Of a DNA stretch of 64,000 bases, positions 1 through 8,550 are shown piece by piece. Each line of letters starts with the position of its first letter. Within the stretch, counting starts at the first letter, position 1. Source of the DNA: Bacillus sp. FJAT-47783 (lineage in GTDB: Bacteria > Bacillota > Bacilli > Bacillales > Aeribacillaceae); contig NZ_JAKZKS010000002.1 in the NCBI RefSeq assembly GCF_022808615.1, positions 186,001 to 250,000 on the forward strand, in the 5' to 3' direction. The notes beneath the pieces were generated by a model. That model was not told the DNA's origin and made no database searches. It worked only from the letters and a program-made list of their open reading frames with translations. A program made the position numbers and the translations under genes.

Positions 1-1
1 C

Positions 2-214
2 ATTATTTATCCGATTGTCTGTATATTTATTATAGATGAAGTAAGGTTTATCGAATACTTCCGCTCACCTTCTAACTCATTTCAGGCATTAGGAGAAAAA
101 GTTAGTTCGCTTGCTGTAGCGGATCTATTAATTTTATTTAGCGGTTTAGTTGGTGCGATTTTATCGGGAATTGTCATTAAAATGCTTCGTAAACGCGGAT
201 ATCAAATGTTTTAA
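2..214 (+). CDS. yuiB: YuiB-type small membrane protein (3' end only)
   Basis: The window opens inside this gene: an open frame of 70 codons runs from the first bases to a TAA at 212-214. The visible part starts in a hydrophobic stretch (IIYPIVCIFIIDEVRF) and has a second membrane segment (LLILFSGLVGAILSGIVI) before a basic tail ending GYQMF. From memory this pattern matches the C-terminal part of B. subtilis YuiB, a small membrane protein of unknown function. The position immediately before yuiC agrees with the yuiB-yuiC-yuiD order of that species. The start lies outside the window. The function is unknown. Confidence 0.75.
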   Translation: MIYPIVCIFIIDEVRFIEYFRSPSNSFQALGEKVSSLAVADLLILFSGLVGAILSGIVIKMLRKRGYQMF

Positions 215-253
215 AAAAGCGATGTACCACATGAATGGTACATCGCTTTTTTT
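213..253 (+). terminator. Rho-independent terminator after yuiB
   Basis: A perfect 10-bp stem (GCGATGTACC at 219-228 and GGTACATCGC at 237-246) closes an 8-nt loop and is followed by TTTTTTTT. It starts at the yuiB stop codon, so yuiB is probably the last gene of its transcript. Confidence 0.9.
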
Positions 254-451
254 GTCTTGTTTTTAGTGAGAAGTGACGTGATGTCGAAAGCGTTATTTTT
301 CTCTTTTTTTAATCCGATAGATCGTATAAACAATCATAATCTTTTTACTCTCTCACACTCCGTCTAGTAATATATGGTAATTGTTTTGGGAGTGTATAAT
401 CACTGAAACTATAGGGAACGATTACTGATGAGAGGAGTGAAAAGGAAAAAA

Positions 452-1132
452 ATGAAATGTATAAGGATATGGTCACTTCGCGTTTTTATGACCATTTTAT
501 TCTTAGGTGCGTTACTTACAACATATGAAGCGATTTCAGGTGTGCAAGCAAAGGAAATTGTCAAGTGGGGCATGGAACAAGTTGGAGCGAAACACGGGTT
601 AAGATGGACAAGTCTCGTCGATAAGTCATTACGTGTTGAGCCTGTTTCTCAAACAGCTATTTCGTCTAATAGTGGAAATCTAGGAACAAAACCATTAGAA
701 GAAGCGGTTGATTGGTCCCAATATCCGAAGAAAAAAGTTATTGCAACAGGATATACAGCAGGATATGAATCCACTGGTAAACAACCTGGGCACCCTGAAT
801 ACGGTATTACATATTCAGGTGTTAAAGTCACACGTGATTTATATTCTACAATTGCTGCTGATTTAAACATCTTTCCGATTGGAACGATTTTGTTTATACC
901 AGACTATGGTTATGGAGTTGTTGCAGATAAAGGGGCGGCCATTAAAGGCAATCGCCTTGATTTATATTATGAAACCGTTGAGGATGTCTATAATCAATGG
1001 GGAAAGAAAGAGTTAGAAGTATATGTCGTTAAACAAGGGAACGGTCAATTAAATGAAAAAGAGTTACGAGAATTAAATGAAACTGAATCGATGCAAGTAT
1101 TTAGACAACAAATTATCCAATCGAAAAGCTAA
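452..1132 (+). CDS. yuiC: YuiC, 3D-domain cell-wall lytic protein (Sps family)
   Basis: About 226 residues. An N-terminal hydrophobic segment (roughly residues 8-30) acts as signal peptide or membrane anchor, so the enzyme works outside the membrane. The C-terminal half (from [13 protein letters not shown]) is a 3D domain: it has the conserved aspartates in [18 protein letters not shown] and the [11 protein letters not shown] segment. B. subtilis YuiC is a small stationary-phase lytic transglycosylase of this family, related in fold to MltA. An in-frame ATG at 428 would add eight residues but has no Shine-Dalgarno. The ATG at 452 follows GAGAGGAG and AAAGGA and is preferred. Its neighbours yuiB and yuiD support the assignment. 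Confidence 0.85.
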   Translation: MKCIRIWSLRVFMTILFLGALLTTYEAISGVQAKEIVKWGMEQVGAKHGLRWTSLVDKSLRVEPVSQTAISSNSGNLGTKPLEEAVDWSQYPKKKVIATGYTAGYESTGKQPGHPEYGITYSGVKVTRDLYSTIAADLNIFPIGTILFIPDYGYGVVADKGAAIKGNRLDLYYETVEDVYNQWGKKELEVYVVKQGNGQLNEKELRELNETESMQVFRQQIIQSKS

Positions 1133-1155
1133 GCCAAATGCTTAGCTTTTCGATT
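1119..1155. terminator. Long perfect hairpin over the yuiC stop codon
   Basis: Fifteen bases at 1119-1133 are exactly complementary to 1141-1155, with a 7-nt loop. The stem contains the last codons and stop of yuiC. There is no U-run directly after it on the plus strand (GTTAAGG follows). It may therefore stabilise the 3' end or act as a weak terminator. Confidence 0.5.
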
Positions 1156-1211
1156 GTTAAGGAAATGATAAGTTTACCACCTGTGGACAGCTTTGATCAT
1201 AGTTGTTTTCT

Positions 1212-1362
1212 GTCTAGCTCTGGGCGTTAACGGCTAGCAAACTTCCCATTTCATCCGTACGATAAGTCAACATTGACGCACTTACATTCTTCGTGATTCC
1301 TTTATCTCTTACGGAAAAGGTACAGTTTGTACGCCGCTTTAGCGAACTCCCTTCGCTTTTGT
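1212..1362. repeat. Degenerate dispersed intergenic repeat, copy R1
   Basis: This non-coding segment begins GTCTAGCTC and ends with a CGCTTTTG-type tail. Its ends carry complementary pieces (GGGCGTTAACGGC on the left, GTACGCCGC on the right). The same end signatures recur at 10623-10715 and 63235-63352 in this window. From memory they resemble an abundant intergenic repeat of Bacillaceae that starts GTCTAGCTCCAGCGCC and ends GGCGCTTGCGCTTTT. The interior has diverged and no open frame is present. Confidence 0.45.
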
Positions 1363-1364
1363 TC

Positions 1365-2132
1365 TTAATCTGTGATGATGTTGGCAAGTTGCTTTAATCC
1401 TTCAAGAAGTCTTGGGGAAGGGCGACAAAAGAGAGCTTCCTCAAGAAGATGAATCTGTTCATTTTTTACAGCTGTTAAAATCTCTGCATTGGGTCGTTTT
1501 AAAACATGAGAGATTTTCATTTTTTCTTGCTTTACACCGACCCACACTAAGCATATGTAGTCGGGATTTCGACTGCAAACATCGTCCCAATCTGTTTGCA
1601 CACTTGCTAAATTCACGTCACGAAAGCAGTTTACGCCGCCAGCTAATTCACTTATTTCCGTTAACCAATTTTGCTTTCCTGGTGTAAAGATTGGTTTTGG
1701 CCACCATTCAAAATAAATAGAAGGACGTTCTACATTTTTCTTCGCTAGAACATCGTATTCTTCAATCTTTCGTTTAAACAAATCCGCTTTTTCGTTCGCT
1801 ACATCCTCTAATTTTAATGCCTTTCCGACTTTAAAAATATCTTCTGCAATTTCATTAAGAGATTGCGGATTTAGTACAAGCTGTGGAATTCCTCGCCGGT
1901 CCAACTCTTCAACATTTTTCTCCATGCCGGGAACACTTAATGAAGAAAGAACAAGGTCTGGCTTAAACTGTTCGAGCAAATCGATATCAATCGATAAATC
2001 GGGGCCTAGTCTTGGAAGTGTATTTATTTGTGACGGCCAATCTGAATCGTCATCTACAGCAATCAATTTGTCTGTAAGTCCTAACCATTCAACAATCTCT
2101 GTATTGCTTGGGCAAATGGAAATAATTTTCAC
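1365..2132 (-). CDS. BtuF/FhuD-type substrate-binding protein lacking a signal peptide
   Basis: 255 residues with the Peripla_BP_2 fold used by cobalamin and iron-siderophore binding proteins. It opens with MKIISICPSNTEIVEWLGL and has the DLSIDIDLLEQFKPDLVL segment and a C-terminal RPSPRLLEGLKQLA segment. There is no signal peptide or lipobox: the beta-strand of the domain begins at residue 2. The protein should therefore be cytoplasmic unless it is exported by another route. No ABC permease or ATPase is nearby. It lies 8 bp after yuiD on the same strand and was probably co-transcribed with it. A role in cobalamin binding or salvage is inference from the family only. Confidence 0.75.
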   Translation of the reverse strand: MKIISICPSNTEIVEWLGLTDKLIAVDDDSDWPSQINTLPRLGPDLSIDIDLLEQFKPDLVLSSLSVPGMEKNVEELDRRGIPQLVLNPQSLNEIAEDIFKVGKALKLEDVANEKADLFKRKIEEYDVLAKKNVERPSIYFEWWPKPIFTPGKQNWLTEISELAGGVNCFRDVNLASVQTDWDDVCSRNPDYICLVWVGVKQEKMKISHVLKRPNAEILTAVKNEQIHLLEEALFCRPSPRLLEGLKQLANIITD

Positions 2133-2140
2133 GATATCAC

Positions 2141-2635
2141 CTACATGATAAAAAGATAATATAAGATCAATGTTAATAAAATACCTGTTAATCCCCCGAA
2201 AAAGACTTCAATCGGTTGATGTCCAAGGAGCTCCTTTAGTTTCTTTTCTTTTTCTTGCTTTTCTGTTTTTGGCCAAACTTTTGCTTCTTCAACAAATCGG
2301 TTGAAATCTGTTACGAGTTGATTTAAAACGGTTGCTTGTTCTCCAGCATGTCTGCGCACACCCGTTGCATCAAACATCGTAATGATGGCAAAAACAGTCG
2401 CTACTGCAAATATAGATGAACCCAACCCGTGTTCGATCGCGACACCGGTCGACAGCGCTGTGACAGCCGCAGAATGTGAACTTGGCATACCACCTGTACT
2501 TGTTAAGAGTGACCAATCAAGCTTTTTCGTAGCGATAAATTGAATCGGGACTTTTACAAATTGTGCGAAAAAAATTGAACTTAATGCTGCTAAAAGAGGA
2601 AAATTATATAGTAGTTCCATGTTGTTGTTAAGCAT
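2141..2635 (-). CDS. yuiD: YuiD, divergent PAP2-family membrane protein (DUF212)
   Basis: 164 residues, an integral membrane protein. The signature motif GGMPSSHSAAVTALS (about residues 48-62) is the conserved core of the DUF212 family, which is distantly related to PAP2 acid phosphatases. A VRRHAGEQA motif follows at about residues 93-101. Hydrophobic segments occur near the N-terminus, in the middle and at the C-terminus (GGLTGILLTLILYYLFI). B. subtilis YuiD sits next to yuiC, as here, although in this window it points the opposite way. The substrate is unknown. Confidence 0.85.
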   Translation of the reverse strand: MLNNNMELLYNFPLLAALSSIFFAQFVKVPIQFIATKKLDWSLLTSTGGMPSSHSAAVTALSTGVAIEHGLGSSIFAVATVFAIITMFDATGVRRHAGEQATVLNQLVTDFNRFVEEAKVWPKTEKQEKEKKLKELLGHQPIEVFFGGLTGILLTLILYYLFIM

Positions 2636-2785
2636 CCTTTCAATGTTTGTATCGTAAATTACAATTTAGAGCTAGTCGAATATTCATTTTTAATCATTGG
2701 GCTATGTATAAGTAATTTGACGATTCATGGTATAATTCCTTCAAATTAATCAATAAAGGAGTGTTTATCATTAGCCATTATCCCA

Positions 2786-3172
2786 ATGGAATATTACGAA
2801 TTTTTTATATCCTTTAATAAATGTGACTATTACACGTGTCACGATTTATTAGAAGACATTTGGTTACGTGATAAAGAGAATTTGTTTATTAAAGGACTTT
2901 TACAAATGTCGGTTGCCTTATATCATTACAGCTATGGGAATATCCGAGGGACGAAACTCATGCTGCAAGCGGCTCAGCGTTACTTACATCCATATCGACC
3001 GTATTATTGGTCGTTAAATGTAGAAGAAATTTATCAATTTATAGAAAATTGCTTATTTATTATACCAAATGAATTAGACCGTGTCTCATATGACCAGTTA
3101 AATCATTTACCTGCACTGCCAACTCTTTATTTGAATTTAGAAGAACATGATGAGACGAATGATTTGTTATGA
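2786..3172 (+). CDS. DUF309-family protein
   Basis: 128 residues. The family hallmark is visible: YYTCHDLLEDIWLRD near residue 15 and KGLLQMSVALYHYSYGN after it. This is an all-helical domain with conserved His, Glu and Trp. The function is unknown. The start is odd: the best Shine-Dalgarno (AAAGGAGTG at 2755-2763) lies more than 20 nt upstream of the first ATG at 2786. No ATG, GTG or TTG in frame is better placed; an ATT at 2777 is about 13 nt away. The next gene, pepA, starts 35 bp downstream and may be co-transcribed. Confidence 0.8.
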   Translation: MEYYEFFISFNKCDYYTCHDLLEDIWLRDKENLFIKGLLQMSVALYHYSYGNIRGTKLMLQAAQRYLHPYRPYYWSLNVEEIYQFIENCLFIIPNELDRVSYDQLNHLPALPTLYLNLEEHDETNDLL

Positions 3173-3207
3173 TAAAGGAGTACAATGATATTTAGGGGGA
3201 TTATTTT

Positions 3208-4710
3208 ATGTTTCATATTGAACAAGCGTTACCTCAACATGCAAAAATGGATACAGTTGTTATGGGACTCTTTCATCACGCTCAAGGATTATCAGGAACT
3301 ATAAAGGAATTGAATGATCAATTAAATGGTGAATTGTCGGCATTGATAAAATCAGGAGATATTTCTACAAAATTGTTGAAAATGACGACTATTTTCACAT
3401 TTGGAAAACTGCCGATGAAGCGATTAATAATTGTCGGTCTCGGTAAACAAAGTGATTACGATCAAGAAGTAGCGAAAGAAGTATTTGGGAAAGTATTTCA
3501 AACGGTTCAAGCCGATAAAAAAGAAGAAGTCGTCTTTTTGCTAGATACATTTGCACATGAAAACATTGGCTCAGCTGAAAACGCATACTTACTCGGTGAA
3601 GCCTTCCCATTATCTACGTACAAAATAAAGGACTATAAGCATAAATCGAATGAACCGGAAAAGCATATTTCATCTATAACAATTGTAACGAGTGAGGATG
3701 TTGAAAAAATTGAGTTGCAAGTAAAAGAAGGGTATGTGTATGGGAAAGGAACAAATTCAGCCCGGACATTAGTGAACATGCCAAGTAATTTATTAACAGC
3801 ATCTGAATTAGCTCACTATGCAGAACAGCTAGCGACAACATATGGATTTGAAATTGAAATTTTAGAAAAGGACACAATGGAAGAGCTCGGGATGGGAGGA
3901 CTTTTAGCGGTTAACCAAGGTTCTGCTCTTCCGCCCAAAATGATTGTTCTTAAATATAAAGGAAAAGATGAATGGAAAGATGTCATTGGTCTAGTTGGAA
4001 AAGGGATTACATATGATTCGGGTGGCTATTCTATTAAACCGAAAAATAGTTTAATGAATATGAAAACGGATATGGCTGGAGCTGCAGCGGTATTAGGAGC
4101 GATGGAAATTATCGGAGAAATGAAACCGAAACAAAATGTCGTGGCCGTGATTCCGGCTACCGATAATATGATTAGTGGAAGCGCGATGACACCGGATCAC
4201 GTTATTACAACGATGAGCGGTAAAACCGTTGAAATTTTAAATACAGATGCAGAAGGACGGTTAGCACTTGCCGATGCCATTTTTTATGCGAAGCAACATC
4301 AAGCATCATGCATTATTGATGTAGCGACATTAACAGGTGGAGTTGTTGTTGCATTAGGAACACATACGTCGGGTGCCATGACAAATCATGAAGACCTATT
4401 TGAACAAGTGATAGAAGCCTCGTATGCATGTGGAGAGAGAATATGGCGATTGCCAATTATTGATAAAGATCGAAAGAAGGTTCGAAACAGTCATATGGCA
4501 GACTTAAATAACTCACCAGGTCGAGAAGGCCATGCCATTATGGCGGGTGCCTTCTTAGAAGCATTTGCTGATCAAACGCCATGGGTACACTTAGACATTG
4601 CAGGAACAGCTACAACGTCAAGTGCCGGTGCATTGGGGCCAAAAGGAGCAACAGGTGTGATGACCCGGACATTAGCATTATTTGTTGATCAATATGAACC
4701 TGTGAACTAA
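3208..4710 (+). CDS. pepA: Leucyl aminopeptidase (M17 family, PepA/YuiE)
   Basis: 500 residues, the usual length for M17. The enzyme removes N-terminal amino acids from peptides in the cytoplasm with a two-metal centre and works as a hexamer. The N-terminal half is the variable domain. The catalytic domain shows [15 protein letters not shown] (metal-binding Lys and Asp), [11 protein letters not shown] and the family signature [13 protein letters not shown]. The start is supported by GGGGGA about 8 nt upstream. B. subtilis YuiE occupies the same place between yuiD and yuiF. The terminator at 4719 ends the unit. Confidence 0.95.
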   Translation: MFHIEQALPQHAKMDTVVMGLFHHAQGLSGTIKELNDQLNGELSALIKSGDISTKLLKMTTIFTFGKLPMKRLIIVGLGKQSDYDQEVAKEVFGKVFQTVQADKKEEVVFLLDTFAHENIGSAENAYLLGEAFPLSTYKIKDYKHKSNEPEKHISSITIVTSEDVEKIELQVKEGYVYGKGTNSARTLVNMPSNLLTASELAHYAEQLATTYGFEIEILEKDTMEELGMGGLLAVNQGSALPPKMIVLKYKGKDEWKDVIGLVGKGITYDSGGYSIKPKNSLMNMKTDMAGAAAVLGAMEIIGEMKPKQNVVAVIPATDNMISGSAMTPDHVITTMSGKTVEILNTDAEGRLALADAIFYAKQHQASCIIDVATLTGGVVVALGTHTSGAMTNHEDLFEQVIEASYACGERIWRLPIIDKDRKKVRNSHMADLNNSPGREGHAIMAGAFLEAFADQTPWVHLDIAGTATTSSAGALGPKGATGVMTRTLALFVDQYEPVN

Positions 4711-4718
4711 CGTCTTTT

Positions 4719-4754
4719 CACCCAACAACCGAAGTCGGTTGTTGGGTGTTTTTT
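4719..4754 (+). terminator. Rho-independent terminator after pepA
   Basis: CACCCAACAACC(GA) at 4719-4732 pairs with the complementary GGTTGTTGGGTG around a short loop and is followed by a T-run (TTTTTT). Confidence 0.9.
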
Positions 4755-5107
4755 CACTTGGGTGGTAAAGAATAGAGGTGCATTACGTTCATAAAAAACC
4801 TATACGGTGCAAATGTATCAGTCCAATTTTGGCAATGATAGATAATATGCAATTCGAGGGACAAAGAGACTTTTCAAATGCAAATAAGGGATTCATCGTG
4901 CAATTCATTCATAAAACTTGTGCAAAAAACTCTTAAAGTGGTGCAGTACAATTACAAGGAGTAAGTAATAGATACTTCGTTTTGTTTGACTCCATGCTTC
5001 ATAAAAATATAGATTTTTGCGGAAAAGGAGCTGAAAAATTAACATCCTCACTACTAGCATTTGTATTTTGACTACACTTTAACTCAATAGCGAATTAAAA
5101 TTTCTTA
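4755..5107. other. Intergenic region without a recognised gene
   Basis: About 350 bp of A+T-rich sequence between the pepA terminator and the yuiF promoter. No frame with a plausible start and ribosome binding site was seen on either strand. Short motifs containing GTGCAAA recur loosely but do not form a convincing repeat. Confidence 0.5.
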
Positions 5108-5137
5108 TTGACAGCGATAATTCAAATATGATACTTT
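5108..5137 (+). promoter_or_regulatory. Probable sigma-A promoter of yuiF
   Basis: A consensus -35 TTGACA at 5108-5113 is followed after 18 bp by TACTTT (5132-5137) as a -10. The distance to the yuiF start is about 65 bp. The -35 is perfect but the -10 is only fair. Confidence 0.5.
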
Positions 5138-5201
5138 ATTTTTATCATTTTAATTCTCTAACATATTAGCAAACTAAAGTGTCAACTTGGAGGTTTTAGT
5201 A

Positions 5202-6533
5202 ATGAACGCAGTCATCATTGCCGTATTCATCATGCTTATTTTAAGTTTAGTGCGTGTGAATGTTGTGTTTTCTCTCGTTATTGGTGCCTTAATCGGTGGT
5301 GTATCAGGCGGGTTAACGCTTGGTACAACGATTTCTTCTTTTACAGATGGATTAGGTGGAAATGCGACTGTTGCTTTAAGCTATGCAGCATTAGGAGCTT
5401 ATGCAGTTGCGATATCAAGAACTGGTTTACCGGATGCGATGGTTGAATGGGCGATTAAACGAGTTGGACGAGAAGGAGATAGTCGAAAAAAAGCTCTTTC
5501 AAAAGTACTTATCTTATTCGTTATATTAATCATTTCGATTTTTTCCCAAAACGTCATACCGGTTCATATTGCATTTATTCCAGTATTAATTCCACCGTTG
5601 TTAAAAGTATTTAATGAACTACAAATTGACCGGCGTGTTGTTGCTGCGATCATTACATTCGGTTTAACAACCCCGTATATTTTATTACCAGTCGGTTTTG
5701 GAGCGATTTATCATCAAGTTATTCAAGATAATTTACGTGTGAGTGGATTGGAAATTCAGCTTAGTGACATTCCACAAGCGATGTTGATTCCTGTAGCGGG
5801 AATGGTTATCGGTTTATTCGTTGCCGTATTCTTTAGTTATCGTAAGCCAAGATCGTACGCTTCTGAAAACGTTGACGTATCACAAAGACAAAGCTACAGC
5901 CAAAAAGGAGTCATTTTTGCCGTTATCTCTATTGTCATCTCGTTAGCTGTACAATTGTACTTATCACAAGTATTAGAAGTAAATGGAATGATTGTCGGTG
6001 CATTAGTAGGGATTATCGTCATTTATGTCAGTGGTGTACTTAAATGGAAGGAAGCAGACGAGTTATTAACAAATGGGATGAAAATGATGGCGTTTATCGG
6101 GTTTGTCATGATTACGGCTTCAGGTTTTGCGAACGTGCTAAAGGAAACAGGACAAATCGAATCATTAGTCCATGTTTCCGCTGACTTAATCGGTGATAAC
6201 AAGTCACTTGCCGCATTATTAATGCTAATCGTTGGGCTACTTATTACGATGGGGATTGGTTCTTCTTTCTCAACGATCCCGATCATCGCGACGATATTTG
6301 TTCCATTATGTTTAGAAATTGGTTTTAGTCCGATGGCGACAATTGCGATCGTTGGAACTGCAGGAGCGTTAGGAGATGCAGGTTCACCAGCCTCTGATAG
6401 TACGCTAGGACCAACATCAGGGTTAAATGCTGATGGGCGACATAATCATATATGGGACACATGTGTACCAACTTTTTTACATTACAATATTCCATTCATT
6501 ATTTTTGGATGGTTAGCTGCGATTATGTTATAA
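5202..6533 (+). CDS. yuiF: YuiF, Na+/H+ antiporter-family transporter
   Basis: About 443 residues with roughly 11-12 hydrophobic segments. This is a cytoplasmic membrane carrier of the Na+/H+-antiporter family in the NhaC/ArsB-like superfamily. Family-like motifs include VIPVHIAFIPVLIPPLL and the C-terminal AGALGDAGSPASDSTLGPTSGLNADG. B. subtilis YuiF follows yuiE as here; its true substrate is not settled and an amino acid has been considered. The frame is open from a TTG at 5187, but that TTG is part of the TTGGAGG ribosome binding site (5187-5193). The ATG at 5202, 8 nt downstream, is the start. Confidence 0.85.
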   Translation: MNAVIIAVFIMLILSLVRVNVVFSLVIGALIGGVSGGLTLGTTISSFTDGLGGNATVALSYAALGAYAVAISRTGLPDAMVEWAIKRVGREGDSRKKALSKVLILFVILIISIFSQNVIPVHIAFIPVLIPPLLKVFNELQIDRRVVAAIITFGLTTPYILLPVGFGAIYHQVIQDNLRVSGLEIQLSDIPQAMLIPVAGMVIGLFVAVFFSYRKPRSYASENVDVSQRQSYSQKGVIFAVISIVISLAVQLYLSQVLEVNGMIVGALVGIIVIYVSGVLKWKEADELLTNGMKMMAFIGFVMITASGFANVLKETGQIESLVHVSADLIGDNKSLAALLMLIVGLLITMGIGSSFSTIPIIATIFVPLCLEIGFSPMATIAIVGTAGALGDAGSPASDSTLGPTSGLNADGRHNHIWDTCVPTFLHYNIPFIIFGWLAAIML

Positions 6534-6563
6534 AACGACCGGGTTATGCCCCGGTCGTTTTAT
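6532..6563 (+). terminator. Rho-independent terminator after yuiF
   Basis: AAAACGACCGGG (6532-6543) pairs with CCCGGTCGTTTT (6550-6561) around a short loop, directly after the yuiF stop codon. Confidence 0.9.
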
Positions 6564-6887
6564 CTATTAATATTTAAGAAAAACTAACGCTTTTATCATT
6601 TGGTTTTGGCAATCTAAAAAACGATATACTCCACGCTGAATTAACAGGTAGTGCATGCTCATCGCAAGCTTGTGTTTTAATTCCCCTTTATCAAAAGTTT
6701 GTTAATGAATGTGAAGTTAAATAATTTTAAAAAAAGTTTGATAATAATTACCTCGTCAAATATCGTTATCATAAGAAGTGATTTTTTTAAGTTTAAGAGA
6801 AAACTTTTATTGTGCATTTTGATCCAAAAAATCTATGTAGCAACAAAAATTTTCTTACAACAAATGTAAGGGATTGGGGTGAATACA
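6564..6887. other. Intergenic region, no feature recognised
   Basis: About 320 bp, strongly A+T-rich, between the yuiF terminator and a GNAT gene. No coding frame, clear promoter or structured RNA was seen. Confidence 0.5.
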
Positions 6888-7454
6888 ATGGGAAAATACA
6901 ATCATGTTTTCGCAAAAACAGATCGTCTTGTTTTAAGGAGATTTAGTGTTAAAGACATTAAATCTTTTCATTTATATCGTTCTAACCCAAAAGTTGCTAA
7001 ATTTCAATCATGGGAGAATTATCAATATCACGAAGCAAAATCGTTTGTTAATGAACAAATGAAAAACAACCCTAATCAACCAGGTACATGGTTTCAGTTC
7101 GCAATTGCTTTAGCTGAAACGAACCAACTAATTGGAGATTGTGCACTTCATACGCTTTTAGATGAACCCCGTATCGTAGAAATCGGATTTACTCTTTCTC
7201 CAAAATACCAGGGAAAGGGGTATGCAAGTGAAGCAGTTTGTGCGTTATTGCATTATATATTTAATTCATTAGAAAAACACAAAGTAATTGCTTTTTCGGA
7301 TGTTCGAAATAACAAGTCTATCGCTGTACTAGAGCGTGTAGGTATGAGGCGGGAAGGACATTTATTACAAAACTATATGTCAAAAGGACAGTGGATTGAT
7401 GAGTATCAATATTCAATTCTGAAGTCTGAATGGGAGAGTACCGCACATCCTTAA
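6888..7454 (+). CDS. GNAT N-acetyltransferase, RimJ/RimL type
   Basis: About 188 residues, Acetyltransf_3-type fold. It uses acetyl-CoA to acetylate an amino group. The N-terminus has the typical TDRLVLRRFSVKDIKSF strand-helix. The acetyl-CoA loop is in LSPKYQGKGYASEAVCAL (motif Q/RxxGxG/A). The C-terminal NNKSIAVLERVGMRREGHL segment is the usual family ending. The substrate cannot be told from sequence. A GTG at 6879 is in frame, but it overlaps the GGGGTG ribosome binding site, so the ATG at 6888 is preferred. Confidence 0.85.
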   Translation: MGKYNHVFAKTDRLVLRRFSVKDIKSFHLYRSNPKVAKFQSWENYQYHEAKSFVNEQMKNNPNQPGTWFQFAIALAETNQLIGDCALHTLLDEPRIVEIGFTLSPKYQGKGYASEAVCALLHYIFNSLEKHKVIAFSDVRNNKSIAVLERVGMRREGHLLQNYMSKGQWIDEYQYSILKSEWESTAHP

Positions 7455-7513
7455 TCAATATTTTTTCGAGGAAAAGGGTCGATAACTTCATTTAACTATC
7501 TATCTGTATTAGA

Positions 7514-7555
7514 AAGCGTGTTTTGATCAACTTGATTTCAAAACACGCCTTTTCT
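7514..7555 (+). terminator. Terminator-like hairpin after the GNAT gene
   Basis: AAGCGTGTTTTGA pairs with TCAAAACACGCCTT around an 11-nt loop, with TTTTCTCTTTATT following on the plus strand. Confidence 0.75.
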
Positions 7556-7593
7556 CTTTATTCTAATATTGATTAGCATCCATTGATCAAGCC

Positions 7594-7767
7594 TTATTTT
7601 AAAGCAACATCTTTTTCTCCAGCTATATACTTTTTATACATTTCGAGTAACTGTTCATCATCTAGTTGATAAATGTTTTCAGCTTGTCTAGGATTTGCTT
7701 GAATTAAAGGTTCTTCATACTTTTCACGTTCTTGTTCCGATAAGAAATACTTTTTATATGCGAGCAT
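7594..7767 (-). CDS. Small hypothetical protein, 57 residues
   Basis: An ATG at 7767 opens 57 codons on the minus strand and closes with TAA. A strong GGAGGG lies 6 nt upstream of the start, which supports real translation. The product begins MLAYKKYFLSEQEREKYEEP and has a helical, charged second half (LDDEQLLEMYKKYIAGEKD). It is soluble, with no cysteine and no membrane segment. I do not recognise the family. The gene lies convergent to the GNAT gene and divergent from the DUF6241 gene. Confidence 0.6.
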   Translation of the reverse strand: MLAYKKYFLSEQEREKYEEPLIQANPRQAENIYQLDDEQLLEMYKKYIAGEKDVALK

Positions 7768-7939
7768 ATGAGTCCCTCCTTCATCCGTTTATCTCTATAT
7801 TTATTTAAGAAGTATTCTCTTCGTTGTCTCTTCTTTAAACTAGTTTACTACTATTCTACAAATTTTGACAATATCCTCTTTCAACTCTGTTATAAACTAT
7901 GGGTATTAATGGAGTTTATTGTTGGAAGGAGTTATTAAA

Positions 7940-8470
7940 ATGACATGGTTGAAAAATAATAAATGGCTCTCAGTCATTCTTGTTCTTCTTTTTGGATGTG
8001 GTGTTGTTTTTACATTCATTTTTTTAGATATGTTTCTTAATGAAAGTCATACGAAATCTAATAAAAATATTTCTGCATTAGAAGGAGTGGAAGAAGTGTC
8101 TCAGCCGCTTGAGATGACTGCTTCTCCTTTTGGAGACGGAAAGACGTCTTTAACAGAGACAGACATTCAAGACTATTTACATGGGATGTCACATCAAAAG
8201 GTAAAAGCAGAAGAAAAATGGACGCATTACTTTATTACAGAAGAGCGCATTCAATTTCTTCTTCAAGTTGTGGAAAAAGGTGACTATGAGCATAAACCAT
8301 TATATTTAGACATTTTAACAAGAAGGGCAGAGGGAGATTTTTCTAAAGCTGATCAAGATCATAATGCCATTTGGCAATTACAAGGTGGTACAATTGGGAA
8401 GGCAACAGATGTGTTTACCGAAGAAGAAGAAGACATGTATGTTCAAGAGCATAAAGACACTTTTAAGTAG
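7940..8470 (+). CDS. Membrane-anchored DUF6241-type protein
   Basis: About 176 residues. One N-terminal membrane segment (about residues 8-32, WLSVILVLLFGCGVVFTFIFL) is followed by an extracytoplasmic linker. The C-terminal domain contains MSHQKVKAEEKW, EERIQFLLQVVEKGDY and DHNAIWQLQGGTIGKA. That domain pattern matches what I recall of DUF6241 in Bacillus. The function is unknown. TTG codons at 7919 and 7922 are in frame, but the ATG at 7940 sits 8 nt after GGAAGGAG and is the likely start. Confidence 0.7.
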   Translation: MTWLKNNKWLSVILVLLFGCGVVFTFIFLDMFLNESHTKSNKNISALEGVEEVSQPLEMTASPFGDGKTSLTETDIQDYLHGMSHQKVKAEEKWTHYFITEERIQFLLQVVEKGDYEHKPLYLDILTRRAEGDFSKADQDHNAIWQLQGGTIGKATDVFTEEEEDMYVQEHKDTFK

Positions 8471-8550
8471 AGGTAAAGAAACTTGCGCTTAATCCTATTT
8501 CGTGTATAATGGCTTGTTAGTAAATGCAAAATTAGATTGGGGATATCTTC

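Noticed and set aside
1119-1155. Standard rho-independent terminator after yuiC
   Set aside because: The stem is perfect but is followed by GTTAAGG, not a T-run. It is kept as a hairpin with low confidence as a terminator.
1412-1687. 91-codon frame antisense to the B12-binding-type gene
   Set aside because: It is a shadow of a clearly coding minus-strand gene and lacks a ribosome binding site. The same applies to the other long frames opposite mrpA, patB, ald, pgi and the acyl-CoA synthetase gene.
5127-5132. TATGAT as the -10 of the yuiF promoter
   Set aside because: It is only 13 bp from the TTGACA, too close for a functional spacer. TACTTT at 18 bp fits better.
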